From: a virus | Virus record (IMG/VR): IMGVR_UViG_3300032289_002562 | Span: 1-31,909 of that record | Direction: 5' to 3' (one strand) | Length of the DNA stretch: 31,909 nt | Part shown: positions 13,018 through 21,265 of the stretch, one piece after another | How positions within the stretch are numbered: position 1 is the first letter of the stretch | Layout: each line of letters opens with the position of its first letter | Notes under the pieces: generated by a model | The model's input: only the letters and a program-made list of their open reading frames with translations | What the model was told of the DNA's origin: nothing | The model's database searches: none | Translations under genes and position numbers: made by a program

Positions 13018-13294
13018 TTACAGTTTCCTCTTTTTCTTTGTATTCTTTAGTTGCTTCAACCATAACTGACAATTGAGAAAAATTTACATCTTTATTGACC
13101 GCCAAAATTCTTAAATCTTTTTGTTGAATAATAGCTTTAAGTTCTTCTCTCATATTTAGTATTCCTTGTTTTTCTTCTCCTTTTTTGCATCTTAAGATAA
13201 GAATATCTTTCTCTTTTATGCGAGAATACGGAATAACCTCAACCAGAGGTTCTTCTTTTAGTTCTTGTCTTGGTTTTGGATTTTTCATTGTCAT
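13004..13294 (-). CDS. Unrecognised 96-aa charged protein
   Basis: Rich in Lys and Glu. The N-terminal PKPRQELKEEP tail is followed by strand-like IPYSRIKEKDILILRCKKGEE, then helices (REELKAIIQQKD, SVMVEATKEYKEKEE). The family is unknown to me. It overlaps the upstream gene by 56 bp in another frame and the FGE-like gene by 14 bp; a second ATG two codons in (MKNPKP) is an equally good start. The 'KEKDILIL' strand and following helix could form a small alpha/beta fold. Confidence 0.55.
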   Translation of the reverse strand: MTMKNPKPRQELKEEPLVEVIPYSRIKEKDILILRCKKGEEKQGILNMREELKAIIQQKDLRILAVNKDVNFSQLSVMVEATKEYKEKEETVNDGV

Positions 13295-13889
13295 TTTTAT
13301 TGGGTTTTATTTTTTTTACTCTTTTTTTGTTTTTTTGTGAAGCTAAAATTTTTTTTTCGCTTTCTATGATTTTTACTAAAGAAATTAAAACTTCAGTATC
13401 TAAAAAATAAGACTTATTAAAATCAATCAGTTTTAAGTCCGTCCATTTTTGTAATTCGGAAATTATATAATTAGCCGTTGAAAAAACATCTTCCGCGAAA
13501 GAATCAAGAATTACCTTATCATGATTTTTTGGGTTAAACATTTCATTAATCTCTTGAATCATGTAAGGTATTTTGTCTCTATCAAAAAAACCATAAAAGG
13601 GGTCTTCTGATTTAAGATTTCCAGCAATTTTAGAGAAAGCTTGAAAATAAAAATAATCTTGATTTTTAAATTGAATATCATCCACTCTTAGACTATAGCA
13701 TATATAAAAATATCTAAGAACAGACAACAAGTCATTTTTATCTTGATTGGGAAATTCAAGAATTAAACCTTTAACCTGTTCATTTTGAGTTTCGCTGCTA
13801 GAAGCAACAACAGGCTGGGAAGGGCAAAATGCAAAATTTAATCTGCAATTAAAATCAGAAAGATCTACATTTTCTTCTTTTTTATTCAT
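13239..13889 (-). CDS. Unrecognised 216-aa protein with basic tail
   Basis: I do not recognise this protein. From the ATG at 13889 it reads MNKKEENVDLSDFNCRLNF..., with helical segments such as NDLLSVLRYFYICYSLRVDD and YMIQEINEMFNPKNHDKVI, and a strongly basic C-terminal ~35 residues (KKRVKKIKPNKND...TKRRT) that could bind nucleic acid or the virion. The chosen start overlaps the stop of the glycosyltransferase by eight bases; an in-frame ATG at 13922 is deeper inside that gene. It lies between two genes of the glycosyltransferase operon. Confidence 0.6.
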   Translation of the reverse strand: MNKKEENVDLSDFNCRLNFAFCPSQPVVASSSETQNEQVKGLILEFPNQDKNDLLSVLRYFYICYSLRVDDIQFKNQDYFYFQAFSKIAGNLKSEDPFYGFFDRDKIPYMIQEINEMFNPKNHDKVILDSFAEDVFSTANYIISELQKWTDLKLIDFNKSYFLDTEVLISLVKIIESEKKILASQKNKKRVKKIKPNKNDNEKSKTKTRTKRRTSG

Positions 13890-15246
13890 TTTTATAAATA
13901 GTTTCTTTTGATTTGATTTCATCTAAAACTCCATCTTCGAACAAGAGTTTCCACCTCATTTTTTGAAAATTACTATTACAATGAAAGCTCCACAATGAAT
14001 TTATTAAATCTTTTTTACTGATTTTACCAGAACTTTTAATAAGACTTAATGCTTTATCGTATTTGGCAAGGGTTTTGGGTATTCTGGAATTTATTGCTTC
14101 TTTAAGTTTTATGTCAAAAATTGAATCGTTAGGCACAAATAGCTCTTTTAATGATTCTGAATTAATAATTTTATCTGTTTTGATTTTATCTTTCCCTAAA
14201 AGATCAATTATTTTGTTTTTTAATTCTTTAGAATTTTCATGAAAAAATGAATCTGATTCACTGTATTTTTCAAACATATTAAGATAAACCTCTCTTTTTG
14301 GAATTAGAGTGAAGCTCCCATTATAAATAGAATCTAGAGCAGCCATATTCCAAGTAGAGTAGCCTTTATGATTACAAATAGAAAAATGGCTTTTTTCGAT
14401 TAAAAATCCATAGTTTTTGTATTCTAATTGCTCTATATGAACAAATGGATATTCCTTAACGAGTCTTGAGCTTTCCTTATTAGCAGCATCAGTAATCCAT
14501 AAAACAAAATCTTGTCTATCTTTATAAATCTCTGAAAGTATTTTTATTACTTCTTTCCATTGAGTCGTTTGGTTTAATCTATGGTTAAAAAGAATTATTT
14601 TCTTATCAGCGAATTTAGAAAGATCTATTTCTTCTTTACCAAAAAGCGTAGCCGCTGGTCTAAAATGCAAAACTTTTTCGTCTACTATTTCAGATATGTC
14701 TGAGCCGCTAACTCCAAATCTGCTTTTAAATTCATTTTTAAATAAAGAAAAAGCATAGTCGTTATGAAAACATGAATAATCTGCATCAATAAAGCCTTCT
14801 ACTTCTCTATAAAAATAGCCTCCAAGGTCTTCCCCGAAGATTCTAGATTCTGCGCAATCTATCCAGTGAAAAAAATTAAATATGATTGGTCTTTCTCTTT
14901 TGGCTGTGTCAAAAAGGGTTCTTAACGATCCTGCCACTTCTGGCTGATTGTTAATGATAAAGTCAATATCAGTACTGTAAGGTAAAGCATCCAGAATAGA
15001 TCTGCCATAGAAATCGTATCTATTTCTGTGAATGCTAGTAGGATAGGGATAGTAAATGAAATCAATATTCGGATGAGCATCTAAAAACCAATCTTGTTCA
15101 TTTTTTTTAAAAACTTGATCTGGAACTACCCAAGTAAACCTATAATCTTTTGGAAAGCTTTTTAGTAATTGTTTCGTATATAAAAAGCCGCTATCTTTAT
15201 AGTAATAAAACTTTTTGCTGATTTTATCAATAACCAGCGGATTCAT
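13882..15246 (-). CDS. GT-B-like glycosyltransferase, 454 aa
   Basis: The N-terminal half contains Rossmann-like pieces (YRFTWVVPDQVF, DIDFIINNQPEVA). The C-terminal half begins KKIILFNHRLNQTTQWKEV and carries FSICNHKGYSTWNMAALDSIYNGSFTLIPKREVYLNMF, in the place where GT-B enzymes bind the donor sugar. The last ~60 residues (KISKKDLINSLWSFHCN..., LLFEDGVLDEI) look like a separate small helical domain. It shares the 'xFNHR' start of its second domain with the plus-strand enzyme at 10393. Substrate unknown. The ATG at 15246 is preferred over 15267 because AGAGGA lies nine bases before it. It is the start of a run of overlapping genes down to 11442. Confidence 0.65.
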   Translation of the reverse strand: MNPLVIDKISKKFYYYKDSGFLYTKQLLKSFPKDYRFTWVVPDQVFKKNEQDWFLDAHPNIDFIYYPYPTSIHRNRYDFYGRSILDALPYSTDIDFIINNQPEVAGSLRTLFDTAKRERPIIFNFFHWIDCAESRIFGEDLGGYFYREVEGFIDADYSCFHNDYAFSLFKNEFKSRFGVSGSDISEIVDEKVLHFRPAATLFGKEEIDLSKFADKKIILFNHRLNQTTQWKEVIKILSEIYKDRQDFVLWITDAANKESSRLVKEYPFVHIEQLEYKNYGFLIEKSHFSICNHKGYSTWNMAALDSIYNGSFTLIPKREVYLNMFEKYSESDSFFHENSKELKNKIIDLLGKDKIKTDKIINSESLKELFVPNDSIFDIKLKEAINSRIPKTLAKYDKALSLIKSSGKISKKDLINSLWSFHCNSNFQKMRWKLLFEDGVLDEIKSKETIYKNE

Positions 15247-15300
15247 GAATATTAATCCTCTTAGCATTTAGTATTATATAAAAAACTAATAAAGATTAAA

Positions 15301-15732
15301 TCAGAAAGTGTATTTTGGTATCAAATTATAAATATCAATTTCCTGTAACTCGACTCCAAACTTTCCAGCAATATCAATCGAGGATGGATCTCTATCATAG
15401 ATTTTAGAATAAACAATCTTTTTTATTCCATATGAAGCCAAAGATTTTAAGCAATCGTTGCAGGGAAGTAAGGTTACTGCGGCCAAATAACATTCGCCAG
15501 GCTTGACAAATCTTAAAGCGTTTGCTTCTGCGTGGTTAACAAATTTTCTTCTTTCTTCTCTATTCGACCAATCCTCTTCCATTCCGGCTGGAAATCCATT
15601 AAACCCAAGCGAAGCAATGGTATTATCATGCCTAAGCAAAGTACATCCAACTTTAACATAAGGATCCTTAGATTTTAAGGAGGCTACTTTAGCCAAAGCT
15701 AATGCGTACTCTTCCCAATTAAGTAAATTCAT
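15301..15732 (-). CDS. dCMP deaminase
   Basis: A 143-aa zinc deaminase. The N-terminal WEEYALALAKVASLKSKDP and VGCTLLRHDNTIASLGFNG segments are typical of deoxycytidylate deaminases. The zinc site is HAEANAL (His and catalytic Glu) near residues 67-73 plus PCNDC near 90-94. The enzyme converts dCMP to dUMP, feeding thymidylate synthesis; T4 and many large phages encode it. Length is slightly short of T4 Cd (193 aa), which has an extra allosteric insert. It follows the metallophosphoesterase with a TAATG stop-start overlap, so the two are translationally coupled. Confidence 0.92.
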   Translation of the reverse strand: MNLLNWEEYALALAKVASLKSKDPYVKVGCTLLRHDNTIASLGFNGFPAGMEEDWSNREERRKFVNHAEANALRFVKPGECYLAAVTLLPCNDCLKSLASYGIKKIVYSKIYDRDPSSIDIAGKFGVELQEIDIYNLIPKYTF

Positions 15733-16817
15733 TAAAGATTAAAATAAATTCTATTTACAAGACCCATTTCCTTATCAAATAAGGAAGAAACTACCCCTCT
15801 GGTATTATTAATGTACCCCCTCTTGCTATGCCAAGCATCGCTTGCACTCAAAGAGGGAAGCCATTCTACTTTAACTCCTTGAAACTCTCTTGATTGCATC
15901 ATATGCATGTGACCAAGGTGCCAAAGTCTATGGGTCGAATCGCCCCATTCTTTTGGCTTTTCCGTAGCCATTATACCAACAAGATCAGTTACTTTTTCCT
16001 GATCTCCATGAGTGTAACCAATTAGATTTTTACCAAAAGTATAATACTTTCTAGACGTAGGAGAATTATCTACGTTAACAAATTTATCATTTTCATACTT
16101 AACCTCAAGCAAATCTCCAAGCATAAATTCAGAAAGTCCTCCGTGATTACCGCTTACAATAATTACATCAACGGGAGCAACTGTTTTTAACTTGTCGATA
16201 GTATTAATAATAAGCTTTCTACCTTCCCTTAGAATTTTTTTGAATCTTGAATCAGTGTCCTGCCTAGTTCCGGCAGTAGTCGTATTTTGTTCGTTATCAA
16301 TTTGAAAAAAATCATTACCGAATGGAAATACAATTTTGCTAATATCGAACTTTGAAGCCGTCTGTAACGTATAATCAATTGACTTATTCAAAGCTGACAT
16401 AGCTTCTTTCATATCGTAATCTTGACCAGTCTCTTCCGCCCAAGCTAATTTTCCCCAATGCAAATCAAATGGCGCGAATTCTAAAAGTAATCCAGATTGT
16501 TTTATTTTATGTTTTAATGCGAAAGTATTTTTAGCAGTACAATATTCGGAAAGCTCTTTTTTAAGCTCTTGAAGAGATTGTCCCAAATAATCTTTCCTTT
16601 TAAGATAAACTTTAAAATTATATCCTCTAGTATTCTCTTCGATTGTATAATGGTCAACAAGCCACTTTGATTCATCTACTCCACAAGATTTCAATGTTTG
16701 CTCTAGGCTTTTTCCAGAACAAGGAAGAGAAATTGATCCGTCTTCGTTGATTTCTGAAGCGATGCAGTTTGGTTTTTTAGCCGCTGCTTTATTTGTTTTT
16801 TTTGTTTTTGTTGCCAT
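15732..16817 (-). CDS. Calcineurin-like metallophosphoesterase, 361 aa
   Basis: The C-terminal ~250 residues hold the five metal-binding blocks of the superfamily: DLHWGKLAW near 118-126, FPFGNDFF near 164-171, VSGNHGG near 220-226, GYTHGD near 267-272 and LGHMHM near 302-307. The N-terminal ~110 residues are a Lys-rich tail plus a small domain (SLPCSGKSLEQTLKSCGVD) that looks like a helix-turn-helix-type module. Phage members of this family are often annotated as DNA repair exonucleases or winged-helix phosphoesterases; the substrate is unknown. It lies between a 65-aa gene and dCMP deaminase on one transcript. Confidence 0.85.
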   Translation of the reverse strand: MATKTKKTNKAAAKKPNCIASEINEDGSISLPCSGKSLEQTLKSCGVDESKWLVDHYTIEENTRGYNFKVYLKRKDYLGQSLQELKKELSEYCTAKNTFALKHKIKQSGLLLEFAPFDLHWGKLAWAEETGQDYDMKEAMSALNKSIDYTLQTASKFDISKIVFPFGNDFFQIDNEQNTTTAGTRQDTDSRFKKILREGRKLIINTIDKLKTVAPVDVIIVSGNHGGLSEFMLGDLLEVKYENDKFVNVDNSPTSRKYYTFGKNLIGYTHGDQEKVTDLVGIMATEKPKEWGDSTHRLWHLGHMHMMQSREFQGVKVEWLPSLSASDAWHSKRGYINNTRGVVSSLFDKEMGLVNRIYFNL

Positions 16818-16825
16818 GTTTATTT

Positions 16826-17023
16826 TTATTTTTCAAGAAGATTTTTTATTTTATTTTTAGTTCGCTTTCCGCCATGATGTTCGGACCACGAAAAGGGAGA
16901 CATTGAATCGAAGTCAGTATTAATTGTATGTATAAATTTAACTAGATCTTTTGGATCTTTTAACTTCATTTGCTCACTTGCTTCCTGCAAGATACCGATA
17001 AGGATTTTTTCTTTTTTAGTCAT
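16826..17023 (-). CDS. Unrecognised 65-aa protein
   Basis: A small helical protein: MTKKEKILIGILQEASEQM, then DLVKFIHTINTDFDSM, then SEHHGGKRTKNKIKNLLEK with a basic end. The gene fits between the MoxR-like ATPase and the metallophosphoesterase with short gaps on both sides. I do not recognise it. HHGG could bind a metal, but nothing else supports that. Confidence 0.6.
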   Translation of the reverse strand: MTKKEKILIGILQEASEQMKLKDPKDLVKFIHTINTDFDSMSPFSWSEHHGGKRTKNKIKNLLEK

Positions 17024-17053
17024 TAACCTGTATAAAATAAAAATAACGAATAT

Positions 17054-18118
17054 TTAATTATTTGTCAATTCTAGATTTTCTATATTTTTTAATGATTTGA
17101 TTATATTTGATTTTATATAGTTTTCACAAGAATCTGCATCTTTTATTTCTACTAAAGCTTGTTTAAAGTAAAGAGGATTTTTAATTACAAATTGCTGAAC
17201 TTCTTGGTTTTTAAAGAAAAGAGAAATTATTCTTTCCTGACTAAGCATAGGCAAGAAAAATTTTCGATAATCTTTATTTTTTGTAAAAAAGGGAATTGCG
17301 CTTTGATAAGAGTTTTCTGCATTCAAAAGATCTTTAGCACCTTTGTAGTCGTTTTTTGCGAATACTTCCGCAAGCTTATCTTCAATGCTTCCAATAGTAA
17401 TTGAAGTAATTAGCTTTGAAGGATTAGACTCAAGAGGCAAAACATCAAATAAGTCGCCGCCGGCTTTATGTATTTCAAGCGCATAATCAAGTCTTCTTGG
17501 AGAAACTTGTAATTGAGTTTGCTTTGGAAGATTATCCCACCATTCAATAGCTGCTCTTGCAATATCAGTGCCAAATTTATCAACGAAATATTGTTGGTTA
17601 GCTTGATAAGGTAATTTAATTTGGACTTGAAATCTGTCAATTTGAGCAGGATCTAGTTGTTCTACATCATATGACTGATCAAGTTCATCATCGGTGAATG
17701 GATTGATGCCTACCCAAACAGCTTTAAGGTTAGGAAATTTTTTACCATTGATACTTTTAAACTGTATTAGTTCCATACAACCGTTGCGGACTTTTTTATG
17801 AGCGCGATTGTATTCGTCAATAAAAATTGCTTTTATTTTTTTAAGAACAAAATGCTTTGGAAGCACAAAGTCAAGATATGCGTTTCCATCTTTATCAGAA
17901 GATTCTTTTGGAACGCCAACAAAGTCTACAAAGGGATCAAGTGTAGATCCAGAAAGATAAAGCCAGTTTCCTTCTCCGAATTCTTCATTAAATACTTCAG
18001 AGATTATGGTAGTTTTACCGGTTCCAGCTCTACCTTCTAGAAGGACATTTTGATCAATTTTGAGATAGAATTTTAATTTAGATTTTAACTTTTGGTAGTC
18101 GAAGGTTTGTTTTGACAT
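17054..18118 (-). CDS. MoxR-type AAA+ ATPase
   Basis: A 354-aa ATPase with Walker A LLEGRAGTGKTTI near residues 26-38, Walker B AIFIDEYNRAH near 97-107, sensor 1 AVWVGINPF near 133-141, an arginine-finger region PAQIDRF near 157-163, and sensor 2 SPRRLDYALEI near 207-217. This order is typical of MoxR/CbbQ ATPases, which pair with von Willebrand factor A proteins to remodel or insert cofactors into partner complexes. The VWA partner is the gene directly upstream in the operon (18160-19512). The C-terminal ~130 residues are specific to the phage protein. The client is unknown. Confidence 0.88.
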   Translation of the reverse strand: MSKQTFDYQKLKSKLKFYLKIDQNVLLEGRAGTGKTTIISEVFNEEFGEGNWLYLSGSTLDPFVDFVGVPKESSDKDGNAYLDFVLPKHFVLKKIKAIFIDEYNRAHKKVRNGCMELIQFKSINGKKFPNLKAVWVGINPFTDDELDQSYDVEQLDPAQIDRFQVQIKLPYQANQQYFVDKFGTDIARAAIEWWDNLPKQTQLQVSPRRLDYALEIHKAGGDLFDVLPLESNPSKLITSITIGSIEDKLAEVFAKNDYKGAKDLLNAENSYQSAIPFFTKNKDYRKFFLPMLSQERIISLFFKNQEVQQFVIKNPLYFKQALVEIKDADSCENYIKSNIIKSLKNIENLELTNN

Positions 18119-18159
18119 AACGGTATAATAAAAACTTTTTGAAAAAAAATCAATATTTT

Positions 18160-19512
18160 TTATTCGAAATCTTTTAATAGAAAAGTGTGAGAATTTTTAG
18201 GAATACAATGAGTATAGCTTTCAGACAAAAACCAATACCATTTTTTAGGATTTTCAGGCTTGATATAATCCCCTGCTCCATCAGTAATAACAAATACCGC
18301 TCCAATGTTTGAGTATTTCTTTCCTTCTTTTTTAATTGTTTTTTGAATAAAGCTTTCCAAAGCAATAAAAGATGTTCCACCAAAACCATAAAGCTGACCT
18401 GTTTCTATATCTTTTTGATTAAGTTTAAAAACCTGAGTATCAAAACAATGATAAAATACATTGAATTTGTCTTGTGGTAAAGATCTTGCGGCTTTCCAGA
18501 ATCTAGGAGCAAGATTTTGACAGCTGCCGGATGTATCTAAAAACATCCAAACGTCTATTTTTTCGTTATTATTTTTTTTAATTTCCTGCTCTGTATCAGA
18601 GGCTATAAAGAAATTTGTATTAATCAATGAATGACGGCGAGCCTTTACAAGCCAATGCAAGTCTTCTTTTTCTGCTTTGGAGAATTTTTGACTCCATTTT
18701 TTAATTATTGTTTCCCATTTCTTTTTCTTTTTTGGTTTGATTTTACCAATTACTTTAATCAAGGAGCCTGACACGTTTCCAGCAATTTTAGATTGATTCT
18801 TATCATCGTTTTTTTGAGAGCTTCTTTGCATTCTTTCGGCAATATCTTTTAAACTTTCTTTTTCTTCGTCAGAAAGAGAATTGATAAGTTCTTCTATTTT
18901 TGATTCTGCATTTTGATCATTAAATGAATCTAAATTGTCATGATTATTAGTTTCAAGTTGTCCATCTTCTCCTTCTCCACTCCCCATTCCAGATATGGAA
19001 ATCTGAGAAATATCTGCGTCTTCTTTGAATTTATTAAAATAAAATTCATAGCTTTGATCTTCTGGAAGTTTTTCTTTAGGAAAAACAGTATTTGTCCAGC
19101 AGTATTTATTTTTTGGATCTATTTTTTTCCTATTAAAATCAAAGAACCTAACAAGCATTTCATTAATTGGAATATCAAGGCAGGCGTTTACCATTTCCGG
19201 ATTAAGCTTTGCCGTAGAAGAAGATGCTCTTTTTCCGTGTTCTAAAAGAACGTGCAAGCATTCATGACAAATTATGAAATTTTTTTGATCTTGAGAAAGC
19301 TTTGCCCAAAATTTTTTATTAATAATGAAATCAACGCAGTCGTTATCCTTATTAAAGACTACGCAAGCTGTTGGGTATTTTTTTGAATTTGTATAAGAAG
19401 GGCGAACTAAATCCCAAAATTTATAAAAAATTCCATGATACTTGATTATATCAATGGCTATCTCTCTTGAGTCTTCGTAGGAGAGCTGTTCGAATTCTTC
19501 TGTTTTTTTCAT
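18160..19512 (-). CDS. Metallopeptidase-like plus VWA domain protein (MoxR partner)
   Basis: A 450-aa protein of the VWA-like/putative metallopeptidase class. The N-terminal third has FIICHECLHVLLEHGKR near residues 81-97, an HExxH zinc motif. A Glu/Ser/Asp-rich linker spans about 180-250. The C-terminal domain has the MIDAS signature VWMFLDTSGSCQN near 319-331, a glycine-rich GFGGTSF and VFVITDGAGDY, typical of VWA domains. With the adjacent MoxR ATPase it forms a chaperone-like pair, as known from MoxR-VWA systems. Whether the HExxH site is proteolytic here is unknown. Its ATG overlaps the stop of a 19-codon leader ORF, so translation is probably coupled. Confidence 0.87.
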   Translation of the reverse strand: MKKTEEFEQLSYEDSREIAIDIIKYHGIFYKFWDLVRPSYTNSKKYPTACVVFNKDNDCVDFIINKKFWAKLSQDQKNFIICHECLHVLLEHGKRASSSTAKLNPEMVNACLDIPINEMLVRFFDFNRKKIDPKNKYCWTNTVFPKEKLPEDQSYEFYFNKFKEDADISQISISGMGSGEGEDGQLETNNHDNLDSFNDQNAESKIEELINSLSDEEKESLKDIAERMQRSSQKNDDKNQSKIAGNVSGSLIKVIGKIKPKKKKKWETIIKKWSQKFSKAEKEDLHWLVKARRHSLINTNFFIASDTEQEIKKNNNEKIDVWMFLDTSGSCQNLAPRFWKAARSLPQDKFNVFYHCFDTQVFKLNQKDIETGQLYGFGGTSFIALESFIQKTIKKEGKKYSNIGAVFVITDGAGDYIKPENPKKWYWFLSESYTHCIPKNSHTFLLKDFE

Positions 19513-19568
19513 AATAGATGAAAAACGATCCAGACACCTAATCCGATATAGAAATGGTATGGTTCCAT
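19509..19568 (-). CDS. 19-aa hydrophobic leader or microprotein before the VWA gene
   Basis: The frame reads MEPYHFYIGLGVWIVFHLL and its TGA overlaps the ATG of the VWA gene. The ATG lies exactly six bases after the -10 box CATATT, so the transcript would begin at or beside it. It could be a regulatory leader peptide or a small membrane peptide. The exact match to the leaderless geometry and to the ATGA coupling is the evidence. Confidence 0.5.
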   Translation of the reverse strand: MEPYHFYIGLGVWIVFHLL

Positions 19569-19574
19569 AGTTTT

Positions 19575-19603
19575 AATATGGATTTTTTTTAAGCTGGGGT
19601 CAA
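19575..19603 (-). promoter_or_regulatory. Promoter of the VWA-MoxR operon, predicted leaderless
   Basis: Minus strand TTGACC (19598-19603), 17-bp spacer with an eight-A run, CATATT (19575-19580), six bases, then ATG of the 19-codon frame. Same architecture as the promoters at 1812 and 10316. Confidence 0.68.
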
Positions 19604-19611
19604 TCTTTTTT

Positions 19612-20157
19612 TTACTCTTCGCATGAGTAAACTTCTGTCTGCAGTTTTAATTCATGAAAAACTTCTTCTTCTGTAAAACTTTTATCTATAAAAAGAACTT
19701 TATTCGTAGGTTGAATAGTTATTCTTCCGTTATCTAATTTAATAAATTTAAATTCTTTAGACTGACTTGGCTCATTTGAGAAACCATCTTCTATTGGAGC
19801 TACAGTAAAAAGATACTGACCATACAAGTGAATATCATTCATTCGGCACAGGCATTTTAAACCTCTCAAATAGGTATACTCAGTCGCCGACCAGTTATAG
19901 CCATAGCAATCCCATAATTGTGAGCATTTTATATCCCAATCTTTCTCTGGATTTTCTGAAAACCCTATAGCATGAGCAGGAACGTTTCTATAAACTGCCC
20001 CGTTTTCAAACATTACATTAAAGCCCCAAGCTCTTCCAGGGAAACTAGTTAAGCCAAACCAAACGGCAGGAATAAACCCTGCGGGCTTATTGTGGGTAAA
20101 TTTACTATCTACCCATACATATTGGTGCTTTGGAAGTGATCCAATAAAGCTATTCAT
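19612..20157 (-). CDS. Unrecognised 181-aa phage protein
   Basis: An aromatic, probably globular beta-rich protein. Its N-terminus YVWVDSKFTHNKPAGFIPA is followed by VWFGLTSFPGRAWGFNVMFE and NVPAHAIGF, and the cysteine-containing middle CSQLWDCYGYNWSATEYTYL leads to GLKCLCRMNDIHLYGQYLFT. I believe similar proteins occur in large myoviruses without assigned function. Its start overlaps the stop of the 86-aa upstream gene by eight bases. The last gene before the VWA promoter, it probably belongs to the hsp20-AbrB unit. Confidence 0.7.
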   Translation of the reverse strand: MNSFIGSLPKHQYVWVDSKFTHNKPAGFIPAVWFGLTSFPGRAWGFNVMFENGAVYRNVPAHAIGFSENPEKDWDIKCSQLWDCYGYNWSATEYTYLRGLKCLCRMNDIHLYGQYLFTVAPIEDGFSNEPSQSKEFKFIKLDNGRITIQPTNKVLFIDKSFTEEEVFHELKLQTEVYSCEE

Positions 20158-20410
20158 GCGGCTGAAACTTTACGGTAGAAACATATTCATGTCTTGCATC
20201 AATCATGTAGTTGAAAAGCTTCGCGGTTTCTTCTTCGAATTCTATCTGGCTTTCATCTGGAAGTTTTGAAATAACAGATTCAAGAATTGAAATACACATT
20301 CCCGCTAGGATAGCGGGATCTATTTGCGCTGTATTAATCTGCCTACAAGCCGGCATATCTTCATTAGCAAGCCCGACTTCAAAAATAGGCGTAAATGATG
20401 TTTTATTCAC
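20150..20410 (-). CDS. Unrecognised 86-aa protein with GTG start
   Basis: Starts at GTG (20408-20410) inside the sequence GTGAATAA, which overlaps the stop of the AbrB-like gene; a TTG further upstream is less likely. The protein reads NKTSFTPIFEVGLANEDMPA, then ILAGMCISILESVISKLPDE and an acidic helix EFEEETAKLFNYMIDARHEY. Family unknown. The tight overlaps on both sides place it in the AbrB/181-aa operon. Confidence 0.6.
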   Translation of the reverse strand: MNKTSFTPIFEVGLANEDMPACRQINTAQIDPAILAGMCISILESVISKLPDESQIEFEEETAKLFNYMIDARHEYVSTVKFQPHE

Positions 20411-20681
20411 TATCTTCTTTGGCAAATTGTTCTTCAAGAATCCTACAGATTACATCGTTTACGGAAATGTCTTGCTCTACCGATTCAGAGATTAGCATTT
20501 CGAGAACTTCTCTGCTCCATTCGCTAATATTAATGTCTATTTTTTCGTATTTTTTAAGAATAAGTCCATCTTTTGCTTCTTCCCAAGAAAGCTTGTCTCC
20601 CTGTTTTAACCCTAGCTTTGACAATTCTTCTTCAGTGAATTTGATACAAACATCGCCAGTTGGTTCAATAATTTTTTTCAT
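20403..20681 (-). CDS. AbrB/MazE-like small DNA-binding protein
   Basis: A 92-aa protein. The first ~45 residues (EPTGDVCIKFTEEELSKLGL, then KQGDKLSWEEAKDGLILKKY) have the swapped-hairpin pattern of SpoVT/AbrB-MazE domains: a strand, 'lGlkxGDkl', and a final strand. The second half (SEWSREVLEMLISESVEQD, then ISVNDVICRILEEQF) resembles a short helix-turn-helix dimerisation tail. Such proteins are transcription regulators or antitoxins. No toxin partner with a recognisable fold is adjacent, so I favour a regulator. It sits directly downstream of hsp20. Confidence 0.65.
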   Translation of the reverse strand: MKKIIEPTGDVCIKFTEEELSKLGLKQGDKLSWEEAKDGLILKKYEKIDINISEWSREVLEMLISESVEQDISVNDVICRILEEQFAKEDSE

Positions 20682-20691
20682 TTTAAAAAGG

Positions 20692-20707
20692 TTTGACTTC
20701 TAGTGCC
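20692..20707. repeat. Inverted repeat arm downstream of hsp20
   Basis: Plus strand TTTGACTTCTAGTGCC. Its exact reverse complement is at 21266-21281, on the other side of hsp20. As DNA each arm starts with a -35-like TTGACT pointing into hsp20. Confidence 0.8.
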
Positions 20708-20742
20708 TTTTAGCAGATTAATTTAATTTATTTATTTTTTTA

Positions 20743-21213
20743 TTACATTACCTTAACGTCGATGTCGAGGGTTTCTGGTTGAGCCAGTGGCACAACTACC
20801 TTCAATAATCCATCGATATAAGATGATGAGATTTTCTTTTTTTGCACTTTTTCGCCAAGTGAGAAGGAAAGCTTTCCTTTTCTCTTGCTGATTCCTTTTC
20901 TCAAGTAAGAGTTTTCTTCGTTGTCGGATGCGACATGCTTGATCTCTATATTAAGAAGCGAGTCTTTTACTTTAATATCAATGTTGTTTTTGCCAACTCC
21001 AGCTAAAGCAACCTCGATTTCGTATTGGTTTCCTTCTCCTTCGTTGCTTTTAACAAGTTTGATATTGTATGGATAAACTGCATTTGGAACATCCAAAGCC
21101 TTATCCCAGCTATCAATTGCATTTGTTAGCCAATTATCATTAAACAGATCGGGTAATCGGCTAAGAACCCTTTCTGTGGACGAATAATGTCCAGGTACTA
21201 ATGTTGTTGTCAT
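20743..21213 (-). CDS. hsp20: Small heat-shock protein Hsp20 (alpha-crystallin family)
   Basis: A 156-aa protein from ATG at 21213, preceded by AAGGAG eleven bases upstream. The N-terminal arm (MTTTLVPGHYSSTERVLSRL, then LFNDNW) is followed by an alpha-crystallin domain: PYNIKLVKSNEGEG, YEIEVALAGVGKNNIDIKVKD, LNIEIKH, SFSLGEKV and the signature YIDGLLKVVVPL near the C-terminus. Hsp20 proteins are ATP-independent holdases; T4-type phages, notably cyanophages, commonly encode one, likely for virion or replication protein folding. It is flanked by 16-bp inverted repeats and lies upstream of the AbrB-like gene. TATAAATA, identical to the T4 late-promoter core, overlaps the start region, but its distance to ATG is too small to be a normal promoter. 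Confidence 0.92.
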   Translation of the reverse strand: MTTTLVPGHYSSTERVLSRLPDLFNDNWLTNAIDSWDKALDVPNAVYPYNIKLVKSNEGEGNQYEIEVALAGVGKNNIDIKVKDSLLNIEIKHVASDNEENSYLRKGISKRKGKLSFSLGEKVQKKKISSSYIDGLLKVVVPLAQPETLDIDVKVM

Positions 21214-21265
21214 ATTTATATTCTCCTTTTTAAGCAAGTTATGTTTAATTTTCTAATCCCTTTAG

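Noticed and set aside
20403-20681. Complete toxin-antitoxin module around the AbrB/MazE-like gene
   Set aside because: The 86-aa and 181-aa neighbours show no recognisable toxin fold or motif, so only a regulator-like protein is supported.
21214-21237. Eight-codon N-terminal extension of Hsp20 from a TTG
   Set aside because: The stretch contains the Shine-Dalgarno AAGGAG used by the ATG at 21213.
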